A stretch of 64,000 nt of DNA. Origin: Turritopsis dohrnii (lineage: Eukaryota; Cnidaria; Hydrozoa; Anthoathecata; Oceaniidae). The stretch lies in contig BQMF02000102.1 of assembly GCA_027922465.2 (NCBI GenBank), forward strand, positions 930,001-994,000, in the 5' to 3' direction. Numbering within the stretch: the stretch's first letter is position 1; every line of letters begins with the position of its first letter. The position numbers and the translations under genes were made by a program. A model generated the notes under the pieces. The model was given only the letters and a program-made list of their open reading frames with translations. It searched no databases and was not told the origin of the DNA. Shown piece by piece: positions 12,536-24,323 of the stretch.

Positions 12536-13099
12536 TTATAGGTTCCTCTGTTTTGGCCTGTTCTCGCTCGCTTTACCATTTGTCCAACTCCGTCAATACT
12601 AAATAGACTATTATCATTATATGAACCCCATTGGTTATATGTTTCTTTAAAACTAACTTAATATAGTATTCGAGGGTTTGTGTAGAAGATTATACCACTT
12701 AAAAGCCCTTGTTGGTAATATTTTAAAAAGCACGAAACTTCTTTTGAGTTTTTTCGGAACTTAAATGCTTGCTGTTGACGAGCAACTAGCCTTAAAAACA
12801 CAAAAAATGGTTTCCTTTGTTGGTTCATCAAGTGTTAATCTTTAATGTACTTTGATACAGAAACACTTCCATGAGCATTTGTGTAAATTTAACCAAACTG
12901 AAATTTTACTTCCTATATTGAATTTTGACAATTCTGTATTCAAAACACGGCGTTTAAAGATGATATTATCTTAGTTAAAAATTTCCGAGTTGCAAACGCG
13001 GAAATTTGAGAACTTACGTATCCACGACGTCAACAAGGACGCCCACCAATTGATTCGTTTTCTATAAAACATCTGTAATTTAATTTAATAATTCTATTT

Positions 13100-13196
13100 C
13101 AACCTTGAACCCAAGGTTTGTTTCCTTTTTGATATAGGGGCAGCGCGACGAGGAAGTCCATAAATGGAAAATGCACGAAACCGTGGACTCGAGTTG
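13100..13196. mobile_element. MITE-B copy, diverged
   Basis: CAACCTTGAACCCAAGG at the left pairs with a right end ending ACTCGAGTTG. The spacer has diverged. Confidence 0.6.
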
Positions 13197-16100
13197 ACTC
13201 GAATTTTTTCCAAACATCTCAAAAGAAAAACTGATAAAAAAAATCGCTAAATGAACCAACAAGGATGGAGGACTTATGATGGGTTAAGAAACTGAGACAA
13301 TATTCTGTTATATATATATATTTTTGAATATGCTTTAAACTGAACACCCTCTGGATGAAAAACTCGCAGTTACTGCATAAGAGCCAAAACAGCAGCGCCA
13401 CTTTTATCTGGCATTTTTTACTGTCGAGAAAACCGTGAGGGAAAGGCCGTAGTGTGTATCCATGTTTCGTTCGCATCTATAAAATAAAGACTTAAGCGTA
13501 TATTAGGAATTAATACTTCTATCTCAGTATTAACACATATAATCAACTATACCTTAGTTTCAACATCGATGTCAAAGCTTTGAGAAATTACCCACTGTTC
13601 ACAAGTTTTCTATAATGAAACACGACAAGTATTGAAAAATGAAAAAAATCCTTAAGTAACAAACGACCATTTCGATACGGTGATGCATTTTTTACCTCAA
13701 TTTGCGTGGCGGAGTTCAGAATCTGCTTTGACAAAACATGCTGCATAAACAATTGTTAGGCAAATGAGAATCCCATATTCTTCTCCCTCTCCAATCGATC
13801 ACCACCCTAATTTCATTTTATACAAGAACTCGCATAAAACAACAAGGTTCATGAAAAAGAAAGGTATTCAGTCACAATAACTTCAAAGTTTAACACATCG
13901 TATTTAAACGGCTGCTCTCTGAAATTATCTAAAACAGAAATCATTAATTCCTAGAAATGAAGTTAAACAGTTTACCCTGTAAAAATGGAAAATGAATTAT
14001 TCTGAAAAATGGAAATAAACATGATCAATTAACATTAGCATGTCATTAGACCTGAAATCAACCTGAAAGTAAAGCGTTATATCTCTAAAATGGAGAACAA
14101 GTTAGATTATTCTGAAAAGAAAAACACACGAAATTAAAATTATTTTCTTACAATACAGAAACGCCTAGGAGCATTCCATTAGTCTGTACTCCAGAAATAA
14201 CAACATGAAGTATTAAATGCCTGAAATAAAAATGAATTTGGTTGTTACAGAAGTTGTCCACGCAAAGGAAAAAAAGCGTTGACAGGATGCATAATAATTT
14301 AAAACTGAGAGCATCATATCCTTGAAAGAAATGTTCGTCACAACTAGTCGTTATGAGTCACTTCAACTGCATTGAAGCCTAAAACAAAGCCAAAAACAAA
14401 ATGGACCTAAAATTTTCCTCTTATACTGAAGAAAAACATGATAATGTTACAACTGCACCATAGATTTCCAACAGACACGAAATCAAGAAAAACCAAGTTA
14501 CTAGATATAATATAAATAAAAAATTTAAGTAATGGACACCTAATTTAAAATACAAACAATATTCAGTCGTAGCAAGAAACATTAAAAAATCCCCTAGATC
14601 CAAAGTAACAAATTCCAAAGCAACTACATAATAAACACGATAAAGTAATGTAATAAAAAATAATACAAAATAAAAACAAATGATACAAAACTAAAATAAA
14701 ATATAATAACATAATAACTAAATAATTAAAACTATACAATAACAAACGCCATGGCAAATAATAAAGACTTCTATACTTCTATATTTGTATATTTGTGGAC
14801 TATATATGTGTTCATAAAATAAGGCTAAATTCACTAACACCTCACCGTTTAAACAAAACACAGAAATCCGAATAAGCAACCCGATCCGTCTAAACACCAT
14901 TCAAACCGTTGTTGGTCAGATTCATCGATTAATAGGAACGTCATATGTCATTGGCTGTTCAGAAGAAGTAGCGTTCTTTGAAAAAAGAGAAAGTTGCAAA
15001 TTCAAAAATTTTAAGTGAAGAAAAAAAAGTAAAACAAAAAGACGAGAAAGAAAGACTAACAGCAAGATGTAAAAAGATCTTTCTGTTACACAACACACCT
15101 CAATGCCTTCTACCTTAATGTGTTTTTGAAGGAAATAATGTTTAACTCCCCATGTTTAGAGCGTCTTGTTGAACAAAGATCCCGAAAGCCTTGAATCCCC
15201 TAACTCACAGACTTGACTTCGGGCAGTGTATAGCGGTACCATCGTAAGAGCAGCAGGTTATAAGACGTCCCGATAGGGGCTATTCCGTCCTCGCTGCTTC
15301 AAGAAAGCAAATCGTAGGTCAAGAGCAATCAAAGATCCAGCCAACAAAGACAATATGAATTGATGCAGCATATTGATTGATGTTTATTTCTGCGCACCGA
15401 AACACTCTTGTGGGCCCTGGATACACGCCGTTCTCCACAAAGCTATCCCTTTCTTCGCCGTGCAGAGTCGTTCCGAAGACACCTCTTTGCACCCAGGAGA
15501 GAAGTGCCAGCAAACGCAGTACTGATACAATCAGCTAACACGGCCATGACCGAGTCATACAAATGCTGCACTTTTGGGAGGAGGAATGAGATATCCAACA
15601 ACTGCCTATTGTTGAAAATGCCTGATTTTAAACTCACTGTTATAGAACAAACAGTATTACTCAGCGGAATAGCGGCTGAGTTCCTTTAGGTTTGACGAAT
15701 TCGTGTGATCCTTTTACATCCTTTTGTGAGCCTATTCCCTGGAAGAAAACTTCATCTGAAGACTTGTTTTTAAAGTAAGAAGAACAACAAGCAAAAGAAA
15801 AAGGTGCTTTCTCAGATAAGAAAAAAGGTTTTGTTATTCCAGTGAAATTTCAGTAAAACACAGACATTGGATAATCAGAAAGATGAAAACCTCTTGCACT
15901 GCCATCATCCTTACTCATTTGCAAACCATCAAGTCCATCTCCCGTTCAACGACGATACAATTAACTAACAAAACCCTTTTATTTCAAAAATTAACATGAA
16001 ACAAACTCAAAAAATAACAAAAAATATACTTGCCACACTCGAGTCATTTCTTTGCGATCAACACGTTTTCCACGCTTGTACATGAATTTATTAATTTGTA

Positions 16101-16223
16101 ATACATGAATGATTATCCACTAAAGAATGAAGGACATTTGATACACCAGAGACCTTCAGACATCACATGCACGGTTTTCAAATACCTCTTGTGTACTCTT
16201 TATGTTTTGTCAAGGAAATAAAG

Positions 16224-16300
16224 CCTGGTTCAAACCTGACGATTACGACGATTAAAAAAAATATCAATCGTCGTAATCGCCAATCGCCAGGGGTGTGAAC
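16224..16300. mobile_element. truncated copy of the 12304 element family
   Basis: AGCCTGGTTCAAACCTGACG and the palindromic ATTACGACGATT core match the 12304-12535 element. The far end is missing or replaced. Confidence 0.6.
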
Positions 16301-16527
16301 ACTCTCCAGAACTTCAAAATACTAATTTCAAAATTGTTTCAAACACACGATTCTTCTTTCCTTTGTTAAGTTTGAAATTCTTTGTAAAATTAACTTATCT
16401 CTGGATTTTCATGAAGAAGGAAAATTTTTTGATATTCATAAAAAAAGCGACGAACTTATAAAAATAAGTTGTTTGCCGAATAAGCGAAGTTTAACAAATG
16501 TGCCGGCTGGGTGATTTAACAGGAACA

Positions 16528-16635
16528 ACCCAGTCGGCAAAATCGCTGTGACAGAGAGAATTCTTATTGAAATTGTGTGCATATTTATATAGAAATACAC
16601 TCCTTTGCAGAGATTTATTAAATGTGCCGGCTGGG
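16528..16635. mobile_element. MITE-A copy
   Basis: CCCAGTCGGCAAAATCGC at the left and GCCGGCTGGG at the right bracket the core. Another isolated right end (GTGCCGGCTGGG) lies just outside at about 16500, suggesting a tandem or nested copy. Confidence 0.8.
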
Positions 16636-17199
16636 AAGGTTCATAAGTACGGGGGGCGCATATCTGCCACCCTTGTTGAGCTGTAGAATAAGGATTTCTA
16701 CTGCACAGAACATAAGCATTACTTGTTCAAAAGAGTTCAAGAGTGCTCACACCACTTGCATAAGCTGCCGTACTAGGGGCTGCTTTAAAAAAGGCGAAAA
16801 TCTCAGTCAATCAGAACGCAAGGATTGTGTTGCATGGAAAATGTGAAGAGTTTTCTGCATGATCGAAACCGCCCTTTAATAAATCTCAAGAGGTGCCCAA
16901 CACGGTAATATTCCAGATGTGCCCAAAGAAAACAATCGTTGAACTTTACGAAGGGGTACTTATAAAAAAATTTTTGTAAACAAGAAGAAACAGTTGATAG
17001 TTATTATGGAAATATTATTTTCGCTAATCATAAAAATAATTAACTTACTAGACTCGAAATAAGGCTAGTCCAGTCTGTGTTGAATACAAAAAAAGTTTAA
17101 AAATACAAAATAACTTCACATGATACACAAAAAAACCTACCCAAAGATTTCTAAGAATTTATTTCGAATGATTTAAAGAATTTATTTCGAATGATTTAA

Positions 17200-18026
17200 A
17201 GGGGAACTAAACTAAAAAAATTACAAGTTCATTTTTTTGCCCTATTTGAAACAGCTTTAAAAATGATGAAAGTCAGTTTTTGAATTTTCAAAAAATCTTT
17301 TTTCGTTCCCGAGATATTGTCATTTAAAGTTTTTCCTCAAAACTTGATCTCCATGGCAACGTGACATCACAATGTTCAAGAAGAAATTGCTGACATACAA
17401 ATATGTAAATAACTCAAGAAATATAAGTGATGCACTGCTTAAATTTTGTATGTATAGTGACAAACCCGTACAGGTATCAAGTCACTAAAAATAATTGTTG
17501 CCATAGTTACCCTGGCTTGTTTCCAGGCCTTTTCTGTTTTTTGCTGACAAAGCTACAAATGGAGATCTACTCAGGTAAGGGAAACGAAATTTTAGAAAAT
17601 GGGACAGTTTTCACTGGGCATAAGTTAAAGTGAAATTCATCATAGTAATAGTTTTGGATGATGTTATTATAGCTTTGTCAGCAAAAATTGACAGAGAGCT
17701 GGAACTGAGTCGGGGTAACAGTGGCAATAAATTTCTTTGCTGTTTTCACAACTGCAGTTATTTACCACTCTACATGCAATGTTCTAACAATAAATCATTA
17801 AAACATTCTGAGTTATTCACATATTTATATGTCAGCAATATCTTCTTGAACGTTGTGATGTCACGTTGCCATGGAGATCATGTTTCGGGGAAAAAACTTT
17901 AAACGGCAATATCTCAAGAACGAAAAAAGATTTTTTGAAAATTCAAAAACTGACTTTCATCATTTTTAAAGCTGTTTCAAATAGGGCAAAAAAATGAACT
18001 TGTAATTTTTTTAGTTTAGTTCCCCT
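17200..18026. mobile_element. 827-bp foldback element flanked by TTAA
   Basis: The outer roughly 240 bp at each end are inverted copies, beginning AGGGGAACTAAACTAAAAAA and ending in its complement. Both sides are flanked by TTAA (17196-17199 and 18027-18030). A further inverted pair (TTTTGCTGACAAAGCT and its complement) sits inside, so most of the element can fold on itself. TTAA duplication is the hallmark of piggyBac and some Kolobok elements; the family is inferred. The short open frames inside are not genes. Confidence 0.8.
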
Positions 18027-18768
18027 TTAAAGACGAAAAACATTTTTCAACACAAAAGAAAACCGATTGGTCAAAAGATGTAAATGGTAGCAAAAAAAAA
18101 AATTATTTTATTGCGAATACCTGGATTACACGGAGAGAAAATTCACATCTCACAAAAGAAACAAAACATCCAAGCATTTTAATCAACTTGTCAACGGTAG
18201 CTTTAAGATTTGTCATTTAGTTAGTTCATATAAGATAAAGTCATTAGATATACACTAGACAAGGCAAATGCTCGACCTTATAAACTACACTTAAATCTGA
18301 AGTACATCATTCGTGTAACAAGAACGTGTAATCTTTGCGTATGTCTTCTCCACACAGAAAAATTTACCAAATTTATTATCACAAACTGTCATTGCTTCAA
18401 ATCCAAGAGGTTTGAAGTTTGTCAGATCCAAAAATACAGTCTACTGTAAAATGTAAAAATTGTTTTCATCGTTATTCCCAATCGAGCGTCTGTCATGGAG
18501 ACAATTCAAAATTCTACATAATGCTACACGATCTATTATAATAAATTACAACTAAAAAACTAAAAGTTATATAGACGTCGGGGATTTTAACAGAATATTT
18601 GTGGTTGAGGCTAGAAGAGTGTTGGCAGTGTGTGACCAGGCTAATGCAGTTGCCATGGGAAATTGTGACATGCTTGAAGGAATGGAAATCAAGCGTTCTC
18701 CAGCCTCACCCAATACACTCACTCCTTCCAATAAATTTTTACATCGTGAACTATTTGATGGTCCTGAA

Positions 18769-18891
18769 CCCAGTGGGCAAAATCGTCAAACTGCGTCACT
18801 GCGACGAAGAAAATTTTTATTGAAATAGTGTGTATATTTCCATGGAAATGCACTCCTTTGCAGTAGTTTTTCAACAAATTTGCCCACTGGG
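18769..18891. mobile_element. MITE-A copy, well preserved
   Basis: This is one of the most intact copies. CCCAGTGGGCAAAATCGTCA at the left and AAATTTGCCCACTGGG at the right bracket an internal near-palindrome. It lies about 350 bp beyond the synaptogyrin stop codon. Confidence 0.9.
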
Positions 18892-19245
18892 AAATATTGT
18901 TACATAAAAATATTTTTCATCGCAAAATTAATTTCCAGACTGAAGAAAATAAAGAGGCAGACAGAAGATACCACGCAAGCCAACAGACGACTGACACTGG
19001 ATGACAAAGGAATATATGTACAAAATGTACAAACATGTTTTATAGCAGATCTTCATAAAATAACAAGCTAATCTCCATGACTACACATTCTGGGATACAT
19101 AAGTAAACTTCGTTTTGTGAGAACTGGAATAACGTGGATGTGATCAATTAGCACTTGTACATGTGAAATAGCAAGGACGTCTTACAACACAAACAAACTG
19201 AAGGAAGATGCACGCAGGAGACACAAGTCCAGTTCATATAGAAAT

Positions 19246-22200
19246 TTAATATTCAGGTACGCTATATTCGGTCTTAACAGGTTTCGCAGGTGGAACACCA
19301 AATGGCTGTGGCGGAACACCGAATGGCTGTTGCTGATACGTTGTGGTGCTTCCACTGCCGAGGGAATCCTCTTCGCCAGGATGCGGAAATGAAGCATAAG
19401 GAGATTTTCCATATTCACGATTACCACCCGCAAATCCGCCCCTATATTCGTCAGCGTTTGTGTAACCATCACCCTGACGGTATCTTTGATACGCCAGCAA
19501 TGTCAAACACACCTAAATAAAAGAAAACATTTTCTTTGACATATTGGACTGAAATGTATCAATGTTATCTATTTTGTAAGGGAGGCTATGTCAGTGTGAT
19601 CCACCTGTCTGCAACAGTTCGGAACCAAATGAAAAAAAGGCTTGGCCACAACTCACCCAAGTAAAAATAGAGAAAAATGAAAATGCGATAGCTGCTCGTG
19701 CATGATTCGTTTGATTCTGTGTTGCAATGTTAGCTTTTCTCCACTGGTCTGCCAGAAAACAAAACCCGACAAACCAAAGGAATGACCACAGACCAGAAAA
19801 TCCCAGATCAGCAGTGATTAGATGACGCCTTGTTTCAGAATTACTGATGCTATTGAATTGTGCATCAACTGCTAGAAATAATAGACAAGCCAGAAAGGCT
19901 AGCACTCCAATGGCTACTCCATAATGACAAGCATCTTGATTTTTATTAAATATACAATGATTATGCTGATCATAACCAGCGTCTGAGATACATCCAAACA
20001 CAACAATGGCAAAAATCTAGAAAAAAAGTGACTTTGAAGTAACATCTCGGGCAGGTAGTACACTGAAGTAAAATGAGAAAAAAGTAGTTGACTGCATGGT
20101 AAGAAAAAAACCTATATACAAAACTAACAACAATTGCAATGTGTTTTTACTGATGCAAATATTTCTGAGGAGGCTTACATGTTTGTTTTTTATAAGCATA
20201 TTACATTTTCAGATGAGACTCGGTTATGCTTAAACCTATCACAAAATAAATGCTGGATTTAAGCATATATATGGTATAAATGCTGGATTTAAGCATATAT
20301 ATATTGTATGCTTATCACAATAAAATCCGTTATTCTTGAAAATATAAGAAAAATTAGCATAAACCTGCTATATTACTCTTATGGGCCCTTTAAAAGCCTA
20401 TATTTTACTTATTTTGGTAGTTTGGGCAAAAACATGCTTGGATAAACTGCAACAAAGCTACGAAACCTGGCCACATTAGCTTAGATATGCTTAGTAGGAA
20501 CAACATAGACTTATGAATATGCTTAGTATATGCTTAATTTTGGACAAAACTGAGGCTGGGTATGCTTATAAACGTTATGCTTATAAAAAAACATCAACAT
20601 TTGATGTTTTTTTCATTTCAAAGACCTAAAGTTTAATCACAAGTTCTAACTGAAGGTTGTCGTCAAGTAAGGTTTGAAAACAAAATCACACATGTTGCAA
20701 TATTGCTTTAAAACTGTCTTACTTAACCAGAAAAAAAATCGATCATGGTACTTAAGAAGAGGTGTGAAAGGTTAATAGTTTGCAAATGTTTGTTTATAAC
20801 ATAATAGTTATATTTACATGACTTATCAAACAGACATAGTATACAGAATTACGAATCAGTTTCTGATTAGTTTTAGCCGATCACCCTTGGCAACAGCTAG
20901 GTCTCAACGCTACACAAATTTTGGAACAGTATTTCAACAAGGATAAAAAATCTATTTCTTTTTTAGGGTTTAATTTTCAACCAATTCAAAACATTCCCAT
21001 AACTGATGGAACAAACCTCTCGTTGATAATTTATCTGATCAATGTTTAAAAATAACAAATCCTTAAGTGGTGTCCTATATACTTGGACTCCCAACAGTCT
21101 GAAGATATTATCCAAGAAATACGCTTCTAGAAACACATTAACTAAATCCAACCTAAAAATCTGAATTACTGATTTTCACCAGAGCAAACGTTACAGCCAG
21201 TGGAAAAAGTTTTTGAAAAATTATTGTGAAGGAGTACATTTCTGTAGAACTATACACACCATGAAAATGCTCTGTCACAGTGACTTTTTGACCACTGGGT
21301 CCCTTGACTCGAGTAACCATATACAACCAAGCTGGTAACAAGGTTGCTGACTTGTGGAACATGGAATATTTAGTCATAATACATTAGTATCATAATACAT
21401 TAGTGTCACAGTACATTAGCGTCATAGTACATTAAAAAAGCATGACAACTCTAAGTTCATGAAAAATGCCTCAAAACATAAGCTTGCTGCTTTGCAACAA
21501 TCATTCTTTCGTTTCGAGAAAAAGAAAGATTTCAAAAAGAACTCCTCTGTGTCCATAAATACTTTTTTTCAAAAGTAATTTTAGACTATAGCAAACGCCA
21601 TTTTAAAATATGAAAATTTATGTATAGTATATAAGTGAAAATATCTTTTGTGTAACACATATTAAACACAATTTTTTATAACATTTTTAGGAAGAAAAAA
21701 CATTGTTGTGCATGGCTGTTTTTATTTCATGCTTCATTTTGAAATAAATGCTGCCCTCCAATGAACTCTGCCCTTTTACTTCAAATAAACACTGCAGAAT
21801 TTATTAGAGGAAATACCGTAAGCAAAAACAATCTTGTCGCATTTTCAGGTACTTCCGTGATTTTACTGATTTGCACGTTCAATTTTAATTTTCATAAAAC
21901 AGTATTTTTCTTAAATTTACAGGGCTTAGATGAAGTTCTCAGGGGTCTCAGAGTGAACTACACAGTTAAATTTGCTCAGCAGAGTCAATGATTTTGTTTA
22001 CTATGAGTGCAGTTGCGACGATACAATGTAATTAGTGAACCCCAAACACTACAGACTTGATTTCCACTCATCTTTACACTTCACAAAATGAACAAAAAGT
22101 AAAGGGTCCTGTATGTGGTGAAATATTAAAAATTACAATCAAATAAATATATTGTGCATTATTAGCAGAAACTCAAAAACGTTGTTTTGCTGAATTTATT

Positions 22201-24068
22201 TTCTAAGATTCCAACAGGGTGACAAAAACCTAAAAAAACGTTATGTTAAACTTGATTTTGTTGACTTTGAACAAGTCTCACTTCTGAGGATAACACTCCA
22301 CCCAACAAGATCTTCACAGATCAAACATTTAATAAGTAATTTTATCAGAGACAAAGTGACCATTTAATTATTAATGTTACTTGCGTGTGAGAAGCACATA
22401 CTACCTACGCAAGAATTGTTACACGCTGTCTAAAAAAGTATCTAAATAGGCTAAAAATGCCTCAAAATATTACACATCTACCAATCTTTGCATTATTGGT
22501 AGGTTGTAGATTTTCTGAAATAACAATAACATTGATAAGTTACTGTAGTTTTGTTGTCATGCTATTTTTTGGGGCGCCAATTTTTTATATGCCCAAAAGC
22601 GGGCGCTATTACACTTTCGTACCCCCCTAATTTTATTGATGTTTCTTATGCAGAATTTCACGCTGATTAATATTCACATAAGAACTTGGGTCTGAAAATC
22701 AACAGAAAGGAAGTTATTCGCCATCAAAAATTTGGAAATATCTTCGGTCCATACCATAACTGTCGTCCGCCATTTTTACTTCATAATCATAATCCATCGC
22801 TTCGCATCTCGTGTCTCGCTGATCCTGAAGACCTGGTTTCTCTTCTTTCTCACTTTCTTCAATACAGTCTGTTCTCTTCTTCGCGGTGCTTCCCTCACTT
22901 ATATAAAGTCCCTGTCACTTTACGTAAGTTTGTAGACGCTAGTGATTGACTTATTTTGGAGCGAAAATTATTTTACCTTAAGTGAATTGGCCATTAGGAA
23001 GATGTTTAGATGAGTGCATCTTTCTGTATTATTGGTGATTAATTATGCAATAGAAATCCTGTAACAGGGAGGACAAACATAGTATGCCACCTGCATTATG
23101 ATCATATGTATATGATCTCATAAGTCCATCATAAAAAAGACTGAAAAAGCAGACTTTGTTTTAAAACAATCAAAAATTATTTTCAACCAATAATATTTAT
23201 TAACCGAAGCTAATAAATAGATTCATTTGTTTCATTCATGAATAGAATTAAATCGCACGAAATAGGAAAGTAAAGAATCACGAACTGGGGATCAAAGTTG
23301 AGTGAAAACCAGGTTTCATCATATTGCGAGAAACTTTAAAAATGGCGGACGACAGTTATGGTATGGACCGAAGATATTTCCAAATTTTTGATGGCGAATA
23401 ACTTCCTTTCTGTTGATTTTCAGACCCAAGTTCTTATGTGAATATTAATCAGCGTGAAATTCTGCATAAGAAACATCAATAAAATTAGGGGGGTACGAAA
23501 GTGTAATAGCGCCCAAAAGCGGTTATCGATGTGAAAATCAGTCTGTATTAGTCCCTGATGTTGTGATGTTAGCGGTGACAAAAAGTCACGTACACAAAAA
23601 GTCTCTCTTTCGCGACTTTTTGTGCTCGCGACTAATTTAATTTAACTTTCATTTTGTTTATTATGGTAGATTGCACCTCTTCATATTCACACATCACTTC
23701 TGGTTCTGCTCTGGCAAACTGTAGATGGGATTTTATTGAAACAGCATCAGTTAAGAAATATGTTACATAGTTTGAATAACCTCATAGCAACACAATATTT
23801 TAGGTGCAGTTACAAATCAACATGAAATTATTTATTAACAAATTTGTGACAGTGATTTGATTGTGTAGCTAGCTAGTGACGGTCACCAAAAATACAGAAA
23901 ATTAATTTTCCAGAGAGGGCAATCTTAGGAAAACAATAAACTAAAAATATATCAGATACTTACAATGCTAAGAAAGCGACATATTGTTTGTGGTCGCTTC
24001 AGAAATTCTGCTAAACTAAAATCTGTTCCGGAGTAATATCCGCCGTAACTCTGACTTGCATTCTCCAT
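19246..24068 (-). CDS. SYNGR: synaptogyrin (MARVEL-domain vesicle protein)
   Basis: Three exons were modelled: 23964-24068, 19657-20016 and 19246-19512. All introns are GT-AG and the frame is continuous, giving 243 residues. The protein is a four-pass MARVEL-domain synaptogyrin, a family found in synaptic-like vesicles and general membrane traffic. Family landmarks are GTDFSLAEFLKRPQTI near the N-terminus, ACHYGVAIGVLAFLACLL (TM2), GLWSFLWFVGFCFLADQW (TM3) and ARAAIAFSFFSIFTW (TM4). Intron 2 falls inside TM4. The cytoplasmic tail is rich in Y, G, P and Q, with repeated FGVPP. Intron 1 is 3.9 kb and contains a 914-bp long-TIR element. The gene shares a short divergent promoter with MOSMO. The start is the only ATG before the exon 1 donor. 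The product call is firm; which vertebrate paralogue it matches is not resolved. Confidence 0.95.
20183..20592. mobile_element. inverted-repeat element in synaptogyrin intron 1
   Basis: TTGTTTTTTATAAGCATA at the left is mirrored by TATGCTTATAAAAAAACA at the right. The motif TATGCTTA and its complement recur throughout, including a direct duplication near 20245-20305. No coding sense is visible. Confidence 0.5.
21196..21299. mobile_element. MITE-A copy, shortened
   Basis: The copy lies in synaptogyrin intron 1. The left end (GCCAGTGG) and right end (GACCACTGGG) are recognisable around a slightly deleted core. Confidence 0.75.
22601..23514. mobile_element. 914-bp element with about 185-bp terminal inverted repeats
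   Basis: The first and last roughly 185 bp are near-perfect inverted copies starting GGGCGCTATTACACTTTCGT. AAAAGC flanks both sides (22595-22600, 23515-23520), extendable to CCCAAAAGC depending on where the tip is set. The middle 550 bp is unrelated and encodes nothing recognisable. Long inverted repeats with a 6-9 bp duplication recall Mutator-like or hAT-derived elements. The near identity of the arms suggests recent activity. It sits in synaptogyrin intron 1. Confidence 0.8.
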
Positions 24069-24323
24069 TTTGAAATGGCTCGGTACATGAAAAGTGGCTG
24101 TAAAACTACGGACTCTCGAACTTGAAATAATATTTTTTTTTTTTTTTTTTTTTAATATTTCCGTATGATTGTGTAGTCAGTAAAATAATTTCGGGACCTA
24201 GTTTCTGCAATTTATTCGAACTTCTCCGTGTCCAGTTGACATCGAATCAAATTTGCATACACAAAAAAATATCTCTATGTAAAAGATAATGTTTTTTTCT
24301 AAACTTAAATTTTTCATTTGAAA
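24069..24323. promoter_or_regulatory. divergent promoter of synaptogyrin and MOSMO
   Basis: Only 255 bp separate the two divergent start codons, so both promoters and 5' leaders must lie here unless remote leader exons are spliced on. The stretch includes a T-tract of about 23 bases (near 24130-24153). No TATA box at a convincing spacing was identified. Bidirectional use is inferred from geometry. Confidence 0.6.

Larger units (their letters stand above)
6780..19245. other. 12-kb gene-poor interval
   Basis: No gene is firmly supported. The interval carries MITE-A and MITE-B copies, pogo/Tigger-like end remnants (11745-11831), foldback elements at 10928-11412, 11881-12084, 12304-12535 and 17200-18026, and an inverted pair of coding-like sequence (10133-10737). 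A relatively GC-rich stretch (about 15180-15690) and an exon-like 54-bp segment (16030-16083, minus) could belong to an unrecognised gene. Confidence 0.5.

Noticed and set aside
14421..14900. Overlapping hydrophobic minus-strand frames
   Set aside because: They arise from low-complexity AT-rich sequence; no splice-consistent gene model or homology was seen.
17427..17902. Two plus-strand frames of 68 and 90 codons
   Set aside because: Both lie wholly inside the TTAA-flanked foldback element and resemble no protein.
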